Source: JANQSP01 sp965237565 | GTDB taxonomy: Bacteria; Bdellovibrionota; Bdellovibrionia; Bdellovibrionales; UBA1609 | Direction: 5' to 3' | NCBI GenBank assembly: GCA_965237565.1 | Contig: OZ250145.1 | Location: forward strand, 496,001 to 560,000 | Length of the DNA: 64,000 nucleotides | Part shown: positions 1 through 8,862 of the stretch, piece after piece | Layout: every line of letters begins with the position of its first letter | Numbering within the stretch: position 1 is the stretch's first letter | Notes under the pieces: model-generated | Databases searched by the model: none | The model's input: only the letters and a program-made list of their open reading frames with translations | What the model was told of the DNA's origin: nothing | Translations under genes and position numbers: made by a program

Positions 1-1
1 T

Positions 2-658
2 CAATGGACTCCTCAGATTGAAGATGGAACTCGCTTTACGTTTACTTCTGGAACCTTGGGTTTAGGACGCATCGGCGGGATTATCTCTGGAACGATCAAT
101 AATTTTTTACCAAAGCTGAATTGGGCTAAATCATTTGGATTTGCTCGGATTTTACATAGTGCCAATGTGGTCACAGAAGATCAAAAGGCCGCTTCGATTC
201 AGTCGCAAAAAATGATTCCTTACCAGGCTACTTCCGGACCTCAAGGAGAGCAAAGTATTGCTTTGCAACCTACAGGGATCTCCATAAGTCTCACTCCCAT
301 TGTCGTGGGCCCTAGGGGAGATAGCATTCAATTGAGTAATATTAATTTCAAAGTCAATAACTTGGTGGGAAGTTCAGGAGGAACTCCCATTACAACCACT
401 CGAAGCTTGCAAACGAGTATTCACGTACAAAATGGCTTAAGTGCCGTAATCGGAGGAATCATCAGTAATAAAACTTTCTCCGATTACAATAGAGAGCCCA
501 ATTCGCAAGAAAGCAATCCTTTATTTTCTTTTCTCTCCTCTAAAAAATTCAATCGCTCACAAAGCCAATTTGTGATTTTTGTGACTCCGATTATTAAAAG
601 TTCAGCGAGTGCAGGAGTGAACAGAATTAAGAAAAAATTTAAACTTTTCAATAACTAA
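2..658 (+). CDS. cpaC: Tad/Flp pilus secretin, C-terminal part (CpaC/RcpA type)
   Basis: This is the C-terminal part of an outer-membrane secretin; the reading frame is open to the left edge, so the start lies outside the window. Secretins form the ring through which the pilus or secreted substrate leaves the cell. Visible signs are a glycine/threonine-rich beta region, the stretch GLSAVIGGIISNKT and the late motif FVIFVTPII, which match the end of the secretin domain (usually an 'iGGL' turn and a 'vTP' strand). The CpaE-CpaF fusion and TadB follow directly, which points to the Tad/Flp system rather than type II secretion. The family assignment is firm; the CpaC subtype comes from the neighbours. 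Confidence 0.88.
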   Translation, partial: QWTPQIEDGTRFTFTSGTLGLGRIGGIISGTINNFLPKLNWAKSFGFARILHSANVVTEDQKAASIQSQKMIPYQATSGPQGEQSIALQPTGISISLTPIVVGPRGDSIQLSNINFKVNNLVGSSGGTPITTTRSLQTSIHVQNGLSAVIGGIISNKTFSDYNREPNSQESNPLFSFLSSKKFNRSQSQFVIFVTPIIKSSASAGVNRIKKKFKLFNN

Positions 659-696
659 TAAATGGATTTTTCAATGATTGTTAGGAAGTTAACGAA

Positions 697-2946
697 ATGC
701 CTTTAAGCTCAAAATGCCATCTCATTGCTGTAACAGGAGGAAAAGGAGGAGTGGGGAAAAGTGTTCTGGCCGCGAATTTGGCTGTGGCCATTTCGAGGGA
801 GATAAGAACTCCTACTCTTTTGGTAGATTTGGATGAAAAAAGTTGTGGGGATCCAAGTGTTATTTTGGGTTTACGACCCAAGCAAACAGTTTTGGATCTT
901 ACCCGTTTTCCCCAAATTGTGAGTGAGCAAACAGCAGGTAATTTTTTGGCTTATCATAAAGCGGGTCTGGCTTATCTGGGTGCTGTGAAGGGACCTGAGC
1001 AAAGTCTTGCAGGGGATCCCCAGATGTTCAACAAACAACTTTTTGGTTTGTCACAAAATTTTAAATACATTGTAGTGGATTTAGGTTGCATTTTAAATCC
1101 GTTGCAATTTTCCGTATTGGATTTTGCTAGCGTGGTTTTAATTGTGCTGAAACCCGAAGTTTTGGTTGTCAACCAAAGTAAGAGAATTCTCAACGAACTT
1201 AGTACCGCAACCATTCCTTCCCAGCTATTTCAAATTGTTGTGAATCAATTTCAATCCGGAGACTTATCCCCTTCTGCAATTGCCAATAGTCTCAGATTGC
1301 CAGTTTTGTCTGTTTTACCAAAAGAGGATGCAGTGGCCTCAAAGGCTCTCAGAGATTCTGTTCCATTTACTTTTTCTCATCCTATGATCCCCTTGTCTGG
1401 GGCCTACCATGACATGGTCAGAAAACTAATGGGCGGGATTTTACAAAGAAACAAATCTCTTTTGCGTCCCAAGAAACAAAGCACTCCCTCTTTTTTTTCC
1501 TCTTCCTTTTCTCCAAAGAGTACAGGAGGGAATCATAAATTAACTCCTTTGGTTTTGTTAAAAATGCAAATTCATTCTGAATTGATTAAAGAAATGGATT
1601 TGAAAAAAGATCTAACACAAGCAAAAGACGAGGCTTCGAAAAAAGAATTAAAAGATAAAACACAAATTGTGGTTTCTCGTTTAACAGATAAAAGAGGACA
1701 AGAGCTTTCTCGTCGAGAACGAAGCCAAGTGATTAAACAAGTCTTGGATGAAGCTTTGGGCTTGGGGCCTTTGGAGGAGATGCTTGCTGATCATTCGATT
1801 ACAGAAATTATGGTAAACGGGTGTGATCAAATTTTTTGTGAAAGAAATGGGAAACTTCAACTCCACCCCACTACCTTTACTTCCAATCAGCAATTAAAAA
1901 ATGTGATAGAAAGAATTGTTACTCCTTTAGGGCGTCGTATTGATGAAAAAACACCCTATGTGGATGCTCGTTTAATGGATGGATCTCGGGTGAATGCCGT
2001 GATTGAACCTTTATCACTCAATGGACCAGTAGTGACCATTCGGAAATTTCCCCAAGATCGCATTGAGATAGAAGATTTGGTGAGTCGCTTTGGCTCTATG
2101 ACATCCGCAATGGCAGAATTTTTTAAAATTTGTGTAGAACAAGGCTTAAATATTGTCATTTCTGGGGGTACAGGATCAGGAAAAACGACATTTTTGAATG
2201 TATTATCAGGATTTATTCCAGCCAATGATAGAATTATCACTGTAGAAGATGCTGCTGAATTGCAACTCAAGCAAGAACATGTGGTTCGCTTAGAGACTAG
2301 GCCAGCTAATATGGAAGGCTCCGGAGAGATTTCCATCCGTGATCTGATTCGAAATTCTCTTAGGATGAGACCGGACCGAATAGTGGTTGGAGAATGTAGG
2401 GATGGTGCTGCCCTAGATATGTTATCGGCTATGAATACAGGGCACGACGGCTCCATGACAACGGTGCATGCCAATTCTCCTAGGGAAGCAATTTCTAGAT
2501 TAGAAACTCTTTGTTTGATGGCAGGGATGGATTTGCCAGTGAAAGCCATTCGGGAGCAAATAGCGGGAGCTGTGAATTTGATTATTCAAATCAGTCGTCT
2601 CTCGGATGGAAGTCGTAAAATTATCAATGTTACAGAAGTTGTGGGCTTGCAAGACGAAACAGTGACTCTACAAGAAATTTTTCGTTTCAAAGAAGAAAGT
2701 TTTGACAAAAATAGAAAAATTATTGGGCAGTTTCAAGCTATGGGGATGATTCCTACTTTCATAGAAAAATTTGAACAAAAAGGTCTGCAGATACCTAGAA
2801 GATTGTTTACAACTAGTGAATCTCATTCTTCTACAGCTCAAAAGAAATCTCTTCTCGGCGTAAAATCTAGACTTTCTCCCAAATCTTTTCCCAAGGGAGG
2901 TATTCAAAAATCTTCTGCCTTACCTAGAGGGAAAAAAATAGCATGA
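697..2946 (+). CDS. cpaF: Fused CpaE-like ParA/MinD ATPase and CpaF/TadA pilus ATPase
   Basis: A single 749-residue frame joins two proteins that are usually separate in Tad pilus loci. Residues 1 to about 250 form a ParA/MinD-type ATPase with the deviant Walker A motif GGKGGVGKS near residues 14-22, as in CpaE/TadZ, which places the pilus machine in the cell. A Ser/Lys-rich linker follows. From about residue 285 it is a CpaF/TadA secretion ATPase: GLGPLEEMLAD, the Walker A GGTGSGKTT near residue 490, the ITVEDAAEL acidic box, RMRPDRIVVGE and the MTTVHANS histidine box are all present. The start has a TAGGAAG ribosome site upstream. The stop overlaps the tadB start by 4 bp, indicating coupling. 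The fusion is read directly from the sequence; its function is inferred from the families. Confidence 0.92.
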   Translation: MPLSSKCHLIAVTGGKGGVGKSVLAANLAVAISREIRTPTLLVDLDEKSCGDPSVILGLRPKQTVLDLTRFPQIVSEQTAGNFLAYHKAGLAYLGAVKGPEQSLAGDPQMFNKQLFGLSQNFKYIVVDLGCILNPLQFSVLDFASVVLIVLKPEVLVVNQSKRILNELSTATIPSQLFQIVVNQFQSGDLSPSAIANSLRLPVLSVLPKEDAVASKALRDSVPFTFSHPMIPLSGAYHDMVRKLMGGILQRNKSLLRPKKQSTPSFFSSSFSPKSTGGNHKLTPLVLLKMQIHSELIKEMDLKKDLTQAKDEASKKELKDKTQIVVSRLTDKRGQELSRRERSQVIKQVLDEALGLGPLEEMLADHSITEIMVNGCDQIFCERNGKLQLHPTTFTSNQQLKNVIERIVTPLGRRIDEKTPYVDARLMDGSRVNAVIEPLSLNGPVVTIRKFPQDRIEIEDLVSRFGSMTSAMAEFFKICVEQGLNIVISGGTGSGKTTFLNVLSGFIPANDRIITVEDAAELQLKQEHVVRLETRPANMEGSGEISIRDLIRNSLRMRPDRIVVGECRDGAALDMLSAMNTGHDGSMTTVHANSPREAISRLETLCLMAGMDLPVKAIREQIAGAVNLIIQISRLSDGSRKIINVTEVVGLQDETVTLQEIFRFKEESFDKNRKIIGQFQAMGMIPTFIEKFEQKGLQIPRRLFTTSESHSSTAQKKSLLGVKSRLSPKSFPKGGIQKSSALPRGKKIA

Positions 2947-3827
2947 TCAAAGCCTTTTTTTTACATCCTCTTGTTTTGTCTTTGCTTATAGGCGTCTTGG
3001 TGTTCATTTTCTGCTACGTTCATTTTCCAAGGGTGATTCGCTTTTTCAAGGAAAAAACATTTCATTCTCAAAGAGAGATTCTAAAAATTGCGGATCAAAT
3101 GATGCTTCAAGCTGGTCCAGAAAAGATCACATTTTGGCTCTGGATGCTTGGTTTGAGTATTGGATTTTTGGTCTTTTTAATTTCCTGGCCCTACATTGTT
3201 TTGGGTCTTGTCCTAGGAATTTTTGGTTTTTTGTTTTCTTGGTTAGCCGTACAAAGAATTATGAAAACCATGTGGGAAACTCGTTCGAATCAAATTGTGT
3301 TTCAAATGGTAGATGGCTTGTCCTTGATGACCAATGCCATGAAGGTAGGACTAGGGATTACGCAGGCAATGGAAAGAGTGATCAAGGGAGGAAAGAGAGG
3401 ACCTTTAGTGCAAGAATTTCAACTCATTTTAAACAAAGTTCGTTTGGGAATGAGTGTGGAAGAAGCTCTCAATGAAATGGGAGAAAGAGTGGATCGTCCG
3501 GATGTAGATATGATGATCACAGGAGTTAATATCCTCAAGGAAACAGGAGGAAATATTGCGGAAACTTTTTCTGTGATTGCAGACACGATTCGGGAACGAC
3601 AAAAGGTAGAAAATAAAATCAAAGCCATCACTGCTCAAGCCACTATGCAAGCCACGATTGTTTCTGCCATTCCCTTTGTGATTCTCGTAATGATGTTTTT
3701 CCTAAATAAGCAATATGCAATTTTAATGCTGACTACCCCTTTAGGCTGGTTTTGTTTGTTTATCATCTTGACCCTCATTATTCTGGGTGGCATCATGATG
3801 AAAAAGACTGTTGCGATTAAAATTTAA
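2943..3827 (+). CDS. tadB: Tad pilus inner-membrane platform protein TadB/CpaG
   Basis: A 294-residue membrane protein of the type II secretion F family, the inner-membrane platform on which the CpaF ATPase acts. It has an N-terminal membrane segment (about residues 5-27), a hydrophobic pair at about 60-105, a cytoplasmic T2SSF domain at about 120-230 with the typical VGLGITQAMERV and TGGNIAETF segments, and two C-terminal membrane segments. The ATG overlaps the preceding stop (ATGA). TadB normally acts with a second F-domain protein, TadC; no tadC follows here, so the partner is elsewhere or missing. Confidence 0.9.
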   Translation: MIKAFFLHPLVLSLLIGVLVFIFCYVHFPRVIRFFKEKTFHSQREILKIADQMMLQAGPEKITFWLWMLGLSIGFLVFLISWPYIVLGLVLGIFGFLFSWLAVQRIMKTMWETRSNQIVFQMVDGLSLMTNAMKVGLGITQAMERVIKGGKRGPLVQEFQLILNKVRLGMSVEEALNEMGERVDRPDVDMMITGVNILKETGGNIAETFSVIADTIRERQKVENKIKAITAQATMQATIVSAIPFVILVMMFFLNKQYAILMLTTPLGWFCLFIILTLIILGGIMMKKTVAIKI

Positions 3828-3870
3828 TGCCGATGAAGGTTTAGGTGTTTTGATTGAATCGAAATTGTGA

Positions 3871-3894
3871 AAGAAATTCAATAAAGAATTTCTT
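3871..3894 (+). promoter_or_regulatory. 9-bp inverted repeat just upstream of the RHS-type gene ribosome site
   Basis: AAGAAATTC and GAATTTCTT form a perfect 9-bp stem with a 6-base loop between tadB and the next gene. A strong ribosome site, GAGGAGG, starts two bases after the stem. No T-run follows, so it is not a classic terminator. It could stabilise the upstream mRNA end or affect translation of the following gene. The pairing is seen; the role is unknown. Confidence 0.45.
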
Positions 3895-3906
3895 GAGGAG
3901 GGAAGT

Positions 3907-5550
3907 ATGAAGATCATAATTTTATTAGCCTCTTTATTATTTGGCTTCTCAGCCTTCTCTCTTGTGGATACAAAGAACGCCAACTACAGCAAAACATTTG
4001 TAGACATAAACCTAGAAGGCAAGGGCTTGCCTTTTTTGGTGGAGCGAACTTATAATTCCCGTTCACTTTATAAGGGACTTTTTGGCTACGGATGGTGTTC
4101 CAATTTTGAGACAAGAGTGGAAGTATTACCTGATAACTCCATTTCTGCCGTGGAATGCGGAGGGGGTATGGAAATAAATTATGTTCCCGCAGGCGAGAAA
4201 AGAAACCCTAAAATGATAGTTAAAAAGATTATGTCGCAAGTTCGCAAGGGGAAAAAATTTTCAAAAAAATATATGAAAATTATAGAAGGAGATCTCAAAC
4301 AATCTTCTGCTCTTCAATCGGAATTAATAAGAGCTCTTAACCTAGAAGGCAAGGCAAAAACAGGACAGACTTATTATGCTTCTGGAAGGTTAGGGGAGCG
4401 ATTGGAAGTGCAAAATAATCAGTACAAACGTTTTCTACCAAACGGAAGGGTCGAGTTTTTTAATCAGAATGGGCAGTTGTATAAAAAAGCTGATCGACAA
4501 GGAAATTGGATCAAAATCATGAGAGACAAAAATGGAAGAATAATAAAAGTCTTGAATAATGAAGGAAAAACTTTACGCTTTAGCTACAATTCTAAAGGCT
4601 TCGTTATCAAAGGGCCGAACAAGCTAAAAGCTAGCTTTGTAGTTCGAAAGGACAATTTGGTTTCTGCTACTAACAGCAAGGAGAAAACCTATGAACATGT
4701 TTATGATAATTATCATAATTTAACCAAAACTAGGTATCCGGATAGCACGTACGAATCTTTGATTTACAACACAGATAAGGATTGGGTGACAAGTTTTAGG
4801 AATCGAAAAAATTGTAAAGAGACCTATAATTATGAAACTAATAAAAACAATAAGAATCATTACTGGACAGATGTGAAAAAAGTTTGTGGAAAAAGAGTGA
4901 CAAATATCAGTCGTTATGAATTTTGGAATAAAGAAAAACCTGGGAAAGGTGGACAGTATCTTTACCGTGCTAGGCAAAAAGTCAATGGAGATGTGTTAGA
5001 TGTTATTTATGACCATAGAACAGGTTCTCCTTTGTTTGTCACTCGAAATAATTGGAGAACGAGTTTCTCTTATAACCCAGATGGTTCTTTAAAATTTCGT
5101 AAAACTCCCAATCGTCACATTTATTTTTCTAATTATGGAACCAATTGCAAGAAGCCTAATTTGGTTCAAGTAGATCTTTTGCAAGGAAAGAAAGTGGTTC
5201 GTCGAATAAAAACAAACGTACGATATGAGGGAAAACAGTGTCACTTAGTTATGGCTAGTCAAAAAGATACAGGACGTTGGGTGAAAATAGAAAGAGATAT
5301 AAAAGGGCGTATCAAAAAAATTTCAGATCAGTCCAAAAAAATCATTCTAATCACTTATAATCAAAAATTGAACAAACCGCAAAAGATCACTCGACCGGGA
5401 GTAGGTTCTATTCAAGTAAGCTACGATGAAAATGGAGAGATAGATCGTTCGAAGACAAAAACTGATCCAGCAGTAGCCACACAAGTTACAAATGTATTTA
5501 ATGGATTTTTGGAACTGATCTCTCCCTTAGTGGCAGAGGTTAAAATTTAG
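3907..5550 (+). CDS. Exported RHS/YD-repeat-like protein
   Basis: A 547-residue protein with a signal peptide (about residues 1-18, ending SAFS). Residues 20-100 resemble the N-terminal domain of RHS proteins: a short strand-rich stretch, then FLVERTYNSRS and LFGYGWCSNFE. The rest has YD-type strands such as FSYNSKGFV, YDNYHNL and ISYDENGEI-like repeats, expected to form a beta shell. It ends without a recognisable toxin tip and is short for an RHS protein. A strong GAGGAGG ribosome site precedes the ATG. It sits where tadC would be expected, so it may be a cargo or surface partner of the pilus, but that is only position-based inference. Confidence 0.72.
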   Translation: MKIIILLASLLFGFSAFSLVDTKNANYSKTFVDINLEGKGLPFLVERTYNSRSLYKGLFGYGWCSNFETRVEVLPDNSISAVECGGGMEINYVPAGEKRNPKMIVKKIMSQVRKGKKFSKKYMKIIEGDLKQSSALQSELIRALNLEGKAKTGQTYYASGRLGERLEVQNNQYKRFLPNGRVEFFNQNGQLYKKADRQGNWIKIMRDKNGRIIKVLNNEGKTLRFSYNSKGFVIKGPNKLKASFVVRKDNLVSATNSKEKTYEHVYDNYHNLTKTRYPDSTYESLIYNTDKDWVTSFRNRKNCKETYNYETNKNNKNHYWTDVKKVCGKRVTNISRYEFWNKEKPGKGGQYLYRARQKVNGDVLDVIYDHRTGSPLFVTRNNWRTSFSYNPDGSLKFRKTPNRHIYFSNYGTNCKKPNLVQVDLLQGKKVVRRIKTNVRYEGKQCHLVMASQKDTGRWVKIERDIKGRIKKISDQSKKIILITYNQKLNKPQKITRPGVGSIQVSYDENGEIDRSKTKTDPAVATQVTNVFNGFLELISPLVAEVKI

Positions 5551-5580
5551 GGATTTTGTACTAAGATGAAAGGGAATGAT

Positions 5581-5832
5581 ATGTTAAAAAGGGGTGCTTG
5601 GCTTGCTTTGCTTCTCTTTGGTTTTTCATCCTTTGCCCGGTTAAATTGTGTCAGTAGTGCCCCTAAAGGGGATCAAGGTACGGAGGCTACGGTGATCCAA
5701 TCGCAATGCAATCTTTCTGCCCAAGGGGATCAAGGTCGTTCTGGTAACGGTGGAGAGCTTCTTGCAATTATTCTCGCAGGACAACCAGAGGGAGATACAA
5801 ACCTAGGTGATGAAAAGGGCACTATTCAGTAG
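5581..5832 (+). CDS. Small exported protein of unknown function
   Basis: I do not recognise this protein. From ATG 5581 it has 83 residues: a signal peptide (MLKRGAWLALLLFGFSSFA), then a short Gly/Gln/Asp-rich chain with two cysteines and the phrase KGDQG/QGDQG twice. An ATG at 5566 is also in frame, but 5581 has the AAAGGGA ribosome site at proper spacing and gives a clean signal sequence. It lies 30 bp after the RHS-like gene and is probably co-transcribed with it. Confidence 0.55.
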   Translation: MLKRGAWLALLLFGFSSFARLNCVSSAPKGDQGTEATVIQSQCNLSAQGDQGRSGNGGELLAIILAGQPEGDTNLGDEKGTIQ

Positions 5833-6004
5833 CTCATTTTTAAAAGTGTGTAAAAATTATCAGCTTGTCTGAATCATTGTTGATTGTATGATTGTTGTAC
5901 AGATTTTGTATCCATCACGATTTTTTTTTTAGTCTAAAGATCCATTTTTCCCCCTTCTTTTTCAACGAAAGATCCAATTGTAAAGAAAAGCAAATATTTT
6001 CTTT

Positions 6005-6712
6005 ATGGACCCATTTTTGCATCTTCTTTGTTGTATGATGGAAAAAAACAAAAAAGAAGTGTTCAAATTGCAGATCCAGCAAATATCAAGGTGGTGGGTG
6101 CCAGCTATTATCGAATGGATTAAAAAAAGGCACTCTATTGATGTTTCTTATAGTTCACAATCTTTGCCTGCAGAATACAAAAACATGTGGTTTTATTTCA
6201 ATAACCAAACCTGTTTGCCCTTGTTTGTCCAATCTCATTGTTTAGGTTCTCTCATGATTTTTCCGGCTTTGACAAAGCAACAATCTGAAAATATAAAAAT
6301 TCTTGTAAACCAAAAGATAAAACAAATTGCTCTTTCGATTCGTCTAAAAAAGCCATTTCATTTACCTAAGCTAAGATGCAAAAATTTTGATCTTAAATTT
6401 CCTCTTTTGATTAAAGGAAAAACAAAAAAGGATATTTTTAATACTGCTCATGATCTTTATTTGCAAACTACTTCCATTGCTTTTTTGAGTGGAGATGAAA
6501 TTCCATGGAGCAAAAAAATGTTTGAGGAAATGGCTGGAGTATTTATCTTCATTTCTTCTTTCTATAGTTTGTCACTTCGTCAGCGGGACATTTTAGGAAA
6601 GGCCTTGAAAAATCCTCTCAATTGCTTTTTGGTGTTGGGAATGATACCACAAGAGACTCCTCCTTTCCATTTCTCGTCTTTGTTGAATGACTACACATCA
6701 TGCTCTGGATGA
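6005..6712 (+). CDS. Hypothetical protein upstream of amgK-murU
   Basis: A 235-residue open frame with no family I can name. It is rich in Lys, Phe and Ile, has no signal peptide, and has alternating hydrophobic segments that suggest a mixed alpha/beta soluble fold. An alternative start is the ATG pair about 10 codons in (MMEKNKK). The stop is followed at once by an imperfect tandem repeat. The codon use resembles its neighbours, so it is probably a real gene. Confidence 0.55.
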   Translation: MDPFLHLLCCMMEKNKKEVFKLQIQQISRWWVPAIIEWIKKRHSIDVSYSSQSLPAEYKNMWFYFNNQTCLPLFVQSHCLGSLMIFPALTKQQSENIKILVNQKIKQIALSIRLKKPFHLPKLRCKNFDLKFPLLIKGKTKKDIFNTAHDLYLQTTSIAFLSGDEIPWSKKMFEEMAGVFIFISSFYSLSLRQRDILGKALKNPLNCFLVLGMIPQETPPFHFSSLLNDYTSCSG

Positions 6713-6722
6713 GTGTACTGAC

Positions 6723-6832
6723 AGACTGCCAATGGGGGTTTTACTTGAGGTCCTCAAGATTCTACACGGAGACTGTCAATGGGTTTTACATAGGTCCTCA
6801 AGGTTCTACACAGACTGCCAATGGGTTTTTAT
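6723..6832. repeat. Imperfect tandem repeat, about 42-47 bp unit, 2.5 copies
   Basis: Copies start at 6723, 6770 and 6812. Each opens with AGACTG(C/T)CAATGGG; the first two continue to GGTCCTCAAG(A/G)TTCTACAC, and the third is partial. The array fills the gap between the unknown gene and amgK. The open frame of the kinase runs back through it, but the homologous part of the protein begins only after it. Confidence 0.75.
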
Positions 6833-6869
6833 AAAAGCTTTGTGTTTTTATCCCAGTGTTCAGGATATA

Positions 6870-7820
6870 ATGGGGCAAATGGATTTTCTATTTTCGAATC
6901 TTCCGGCGAAAAAATATCAAAAAATTCCTCTAGCTGTGGAGGGAAGCCAAAGGACTTACGTTCGCATTAAAGGAAAAAATTTTTCCTTTATTCTAGTAGA
7001 CTCTCTGACAATGAAAAAGCAAAAGCACTTTTTGCTACGATTGAAAGAGCTAAAAAGCTTAGACTTGAGAATTCCAAAACTAAAAGTTGCGGACAAACAA
7101 AAACCTTACATACTTTTAGAAGATTTGGGGGATCAAAGTCTTGAGAAGATAGTTTCTAAAAATTCCAAGTTTGTATTTTCCTATTATCAGCAAGCCATCG
7201 ATCAAATAATTAACTTGCAAAAAAAAGCACTTATTTTTTCTTGGCCTCATTTTTCTAAAAAATCTTTTTTTGAAGAAATGCTTTGGACTCAAAAGTATTT
7301 GTTAAAGCATTTTTTTTCTATAAAAATGAAAACGGTTTTTATGAAAGAGTGCCAAAAAGAGTGGAAAAGAATTTGTCAAAAGATTTCTTCCTTTTGTTTT
7401 CTTCCCTCCCATAGAGATTATCATAGTCGTAATCTCATGATTAAAAACAAAAAACTTTATATGATTGATTTTCAAGATGCTGGACTGTTCCCTCGTTTTT
7501 ATGATTTGGTGAGTTTGCTGTATGATTCCTATGTGGATGTTCCAAAAAAAAAAGAATTAAAAGAGTATTTTTTCTCCCATATGCCAGCTCAAGATGCAGA
7601 CAAGAAAAGCCTTCTAAAAGAATTTCAACTCACTGCCATCCAAAGAATTTTCAAAGCTTGTGGGAGTTTTGCCAGTTTTTACGTCTTGAAAAATCAAGAC
7701 ACTCATCTTTCATATATACTCCCTTCTTTAAGAAGTCTTAGAAAGTTGCTCAGAGTTTATAAAGAATATCCATTTTTTCTAAGCTTAGTGAATCAAATCA
7801 TAGAGAAAAAAAAGGAGTAA
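6870..7820 (+). CDS. amgK: AmgK-like N-acetylmuramate/N-acetylglucosamine anomeric kinase
   Basis: A phosphotransferase of the APH fold. AmgK phosphorylates the anomeric carbon of MurNAc or GlcNAc in the cytoplasmic cell-wall recycling route. The catalytic loop SHRDYHSRNLM (HxDxxxxN) and the metal motif MIDFQDAG followed by YDLVSLLYDSYVD match the AmgK group closely. I chose ATG 6870 (MGQMDFLF) because the longer frame from 6687 only translates the tandem repeat. The next gene is a MurU-type nucleotidyltransferase, the usual partner. The sugar substrate is inferred from family and pairing. Confidence 0.8.
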   Translation: MGQMDFLFSNLPAKKYQKIPLAVEGSQRTYVRIKGKNFSFILVDSLTMKKQKHFLLRLKELKSLDLRIPKLKVADKQKPYILLEDLGDQSLEKIVSKNSKFVFSYYQQAIDQIINLQKKALIFSWPHFSKKSFFEEMLWTQKYLLKHFFSIKMKTVFMKECQKEWKRICQKISSFCFLPSHRDYHSRNLMIKNKKLYMIDFQDAGLFPRFYDLVSLLYDSYVDVPKKKELKEYFFSHMPAQDADKKSLLKEFQLTAIQRIFKACGSFASFYVLKNQDTHLSYILPSLRSLRKLLRVYKEYPFFLSLVNQIIEKKKE

Positions 7821-7824
7821 ACAT

Positions 7825-8846
7825 TTGTCTCTAAAAGCTTTTTTGCTCTGTGCAGGCGAAGGGATGCGTTTTCGTCCGCATACTAAAACTTTATCCAAGG
7901 TGCTTTTGCCCTTTTTGAATCTTCCAATTGTTTTTCATAATTTATTTTTATTAAAAAAGTTGGGTGTGAAAAGCTATGTGAGCAATATTTGTGACTCCAC
8001 TGGACTTTTAAAAAGAGAACTAAAAAAATGCTCTGTTCAGCCTATTTCATTGGAACCTACATTTAGTATTGAGGATTTTATTTTGGGATCCGCTGGAGGG
8101 CTTCTAAAAGTTTGTTCATTTTTTGAAGGAGAAAAATATTTTTACTATTTGAATGGAGATAGTCTATTTTTTCTAGAGGATGAAGAGGCTTTAGAAAATT
8201 TTATCAAGCTCATCTACAAAGTGGGGCTCTAGCCAGTTTTTTGGTGTCTTCCACAAAAAAAGTACGATCTGTCTTGTGGGCGGATAAAAATGGGAAGATA
8301 CAATCTTTTTTAAAAAAGCCAGAAGCTTCAGAAAGCAAGGCTTATGATTTTTGTGGTTTGGCTATTTTTTCCACTCAAATTTTTCATGAAATCCAAGCAA
8401 GGGACAGGCACATTTTTAAGGATGTTTTGGAATCAAAATGCGTAAAACAATATCTTCGCATTCATTGTTTATCCGGCTTGCAATCATTCAGTATGAATCG
8501 ACTAGATACTTATTTAGAAGCTACTGGACAGGGACTCTCGGAGATCTTTCATTCTTCAAAATACAGTGTGTTTTTAAAAAAAGCTCTGAATTTATTTTCT
8601 CCTCGTTGGGATCATTTTCAAGGTGTAAACTATTTTTCTGGTACAAGAGTGTCTCAGCCTCCGGAAAAACAAACTGATTTGTTATTTTGTGGAACAAATG
8701 TAAAAGGCTTACATTTGGTGACCGTGAAAGATTTTTCTGTGCTAGGAGATCACAGCTCTATCCCTTCTCCCATTACAATGAGAAAAAGTGTGTTGAGGGA
8801 AAATCTCTCCTTGGCAAAAGACTCTGATAAAGAATTAATTATTTAG
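7825..8846 (+). pseudogene. murU: MurU-like sugar-1-phosphate nucleotidyltransferase, split by one frameshift
   Basis: MurU makes UDP-MurNAc from MurNAc-1-phosphate. The first half starts at TTG 7825, 7 nt after AAAGGAG, and shows the pyrophosphorylase signature LCAGEGMRFRP with LSKVLLPFLNLP, then YLNGDSLF. That frame stops at 8232. The C-terminal half continues in another frame (QSGALASFLVSS, DKNGKIQSFLKKP, YDFCGLAIFS) to 8846. One extra base near the AAAATTTT tract at 8195-8202 would restore a single protein of about 340 residues. This may be a real mutation or a homopolymer sequencing error. It is 4 bp from amgK, its expected pathway partner. Confidence 0.75.
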
Positions 8847-8862
8847 CAAAAAAGTCTGAAAA

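Noticed and set aside
1956..2549. A 197-residue minus-strand open frame
   Set aside because: It is fully antisense to the CpaF ATPase domain, whose motifs are unmistakable.
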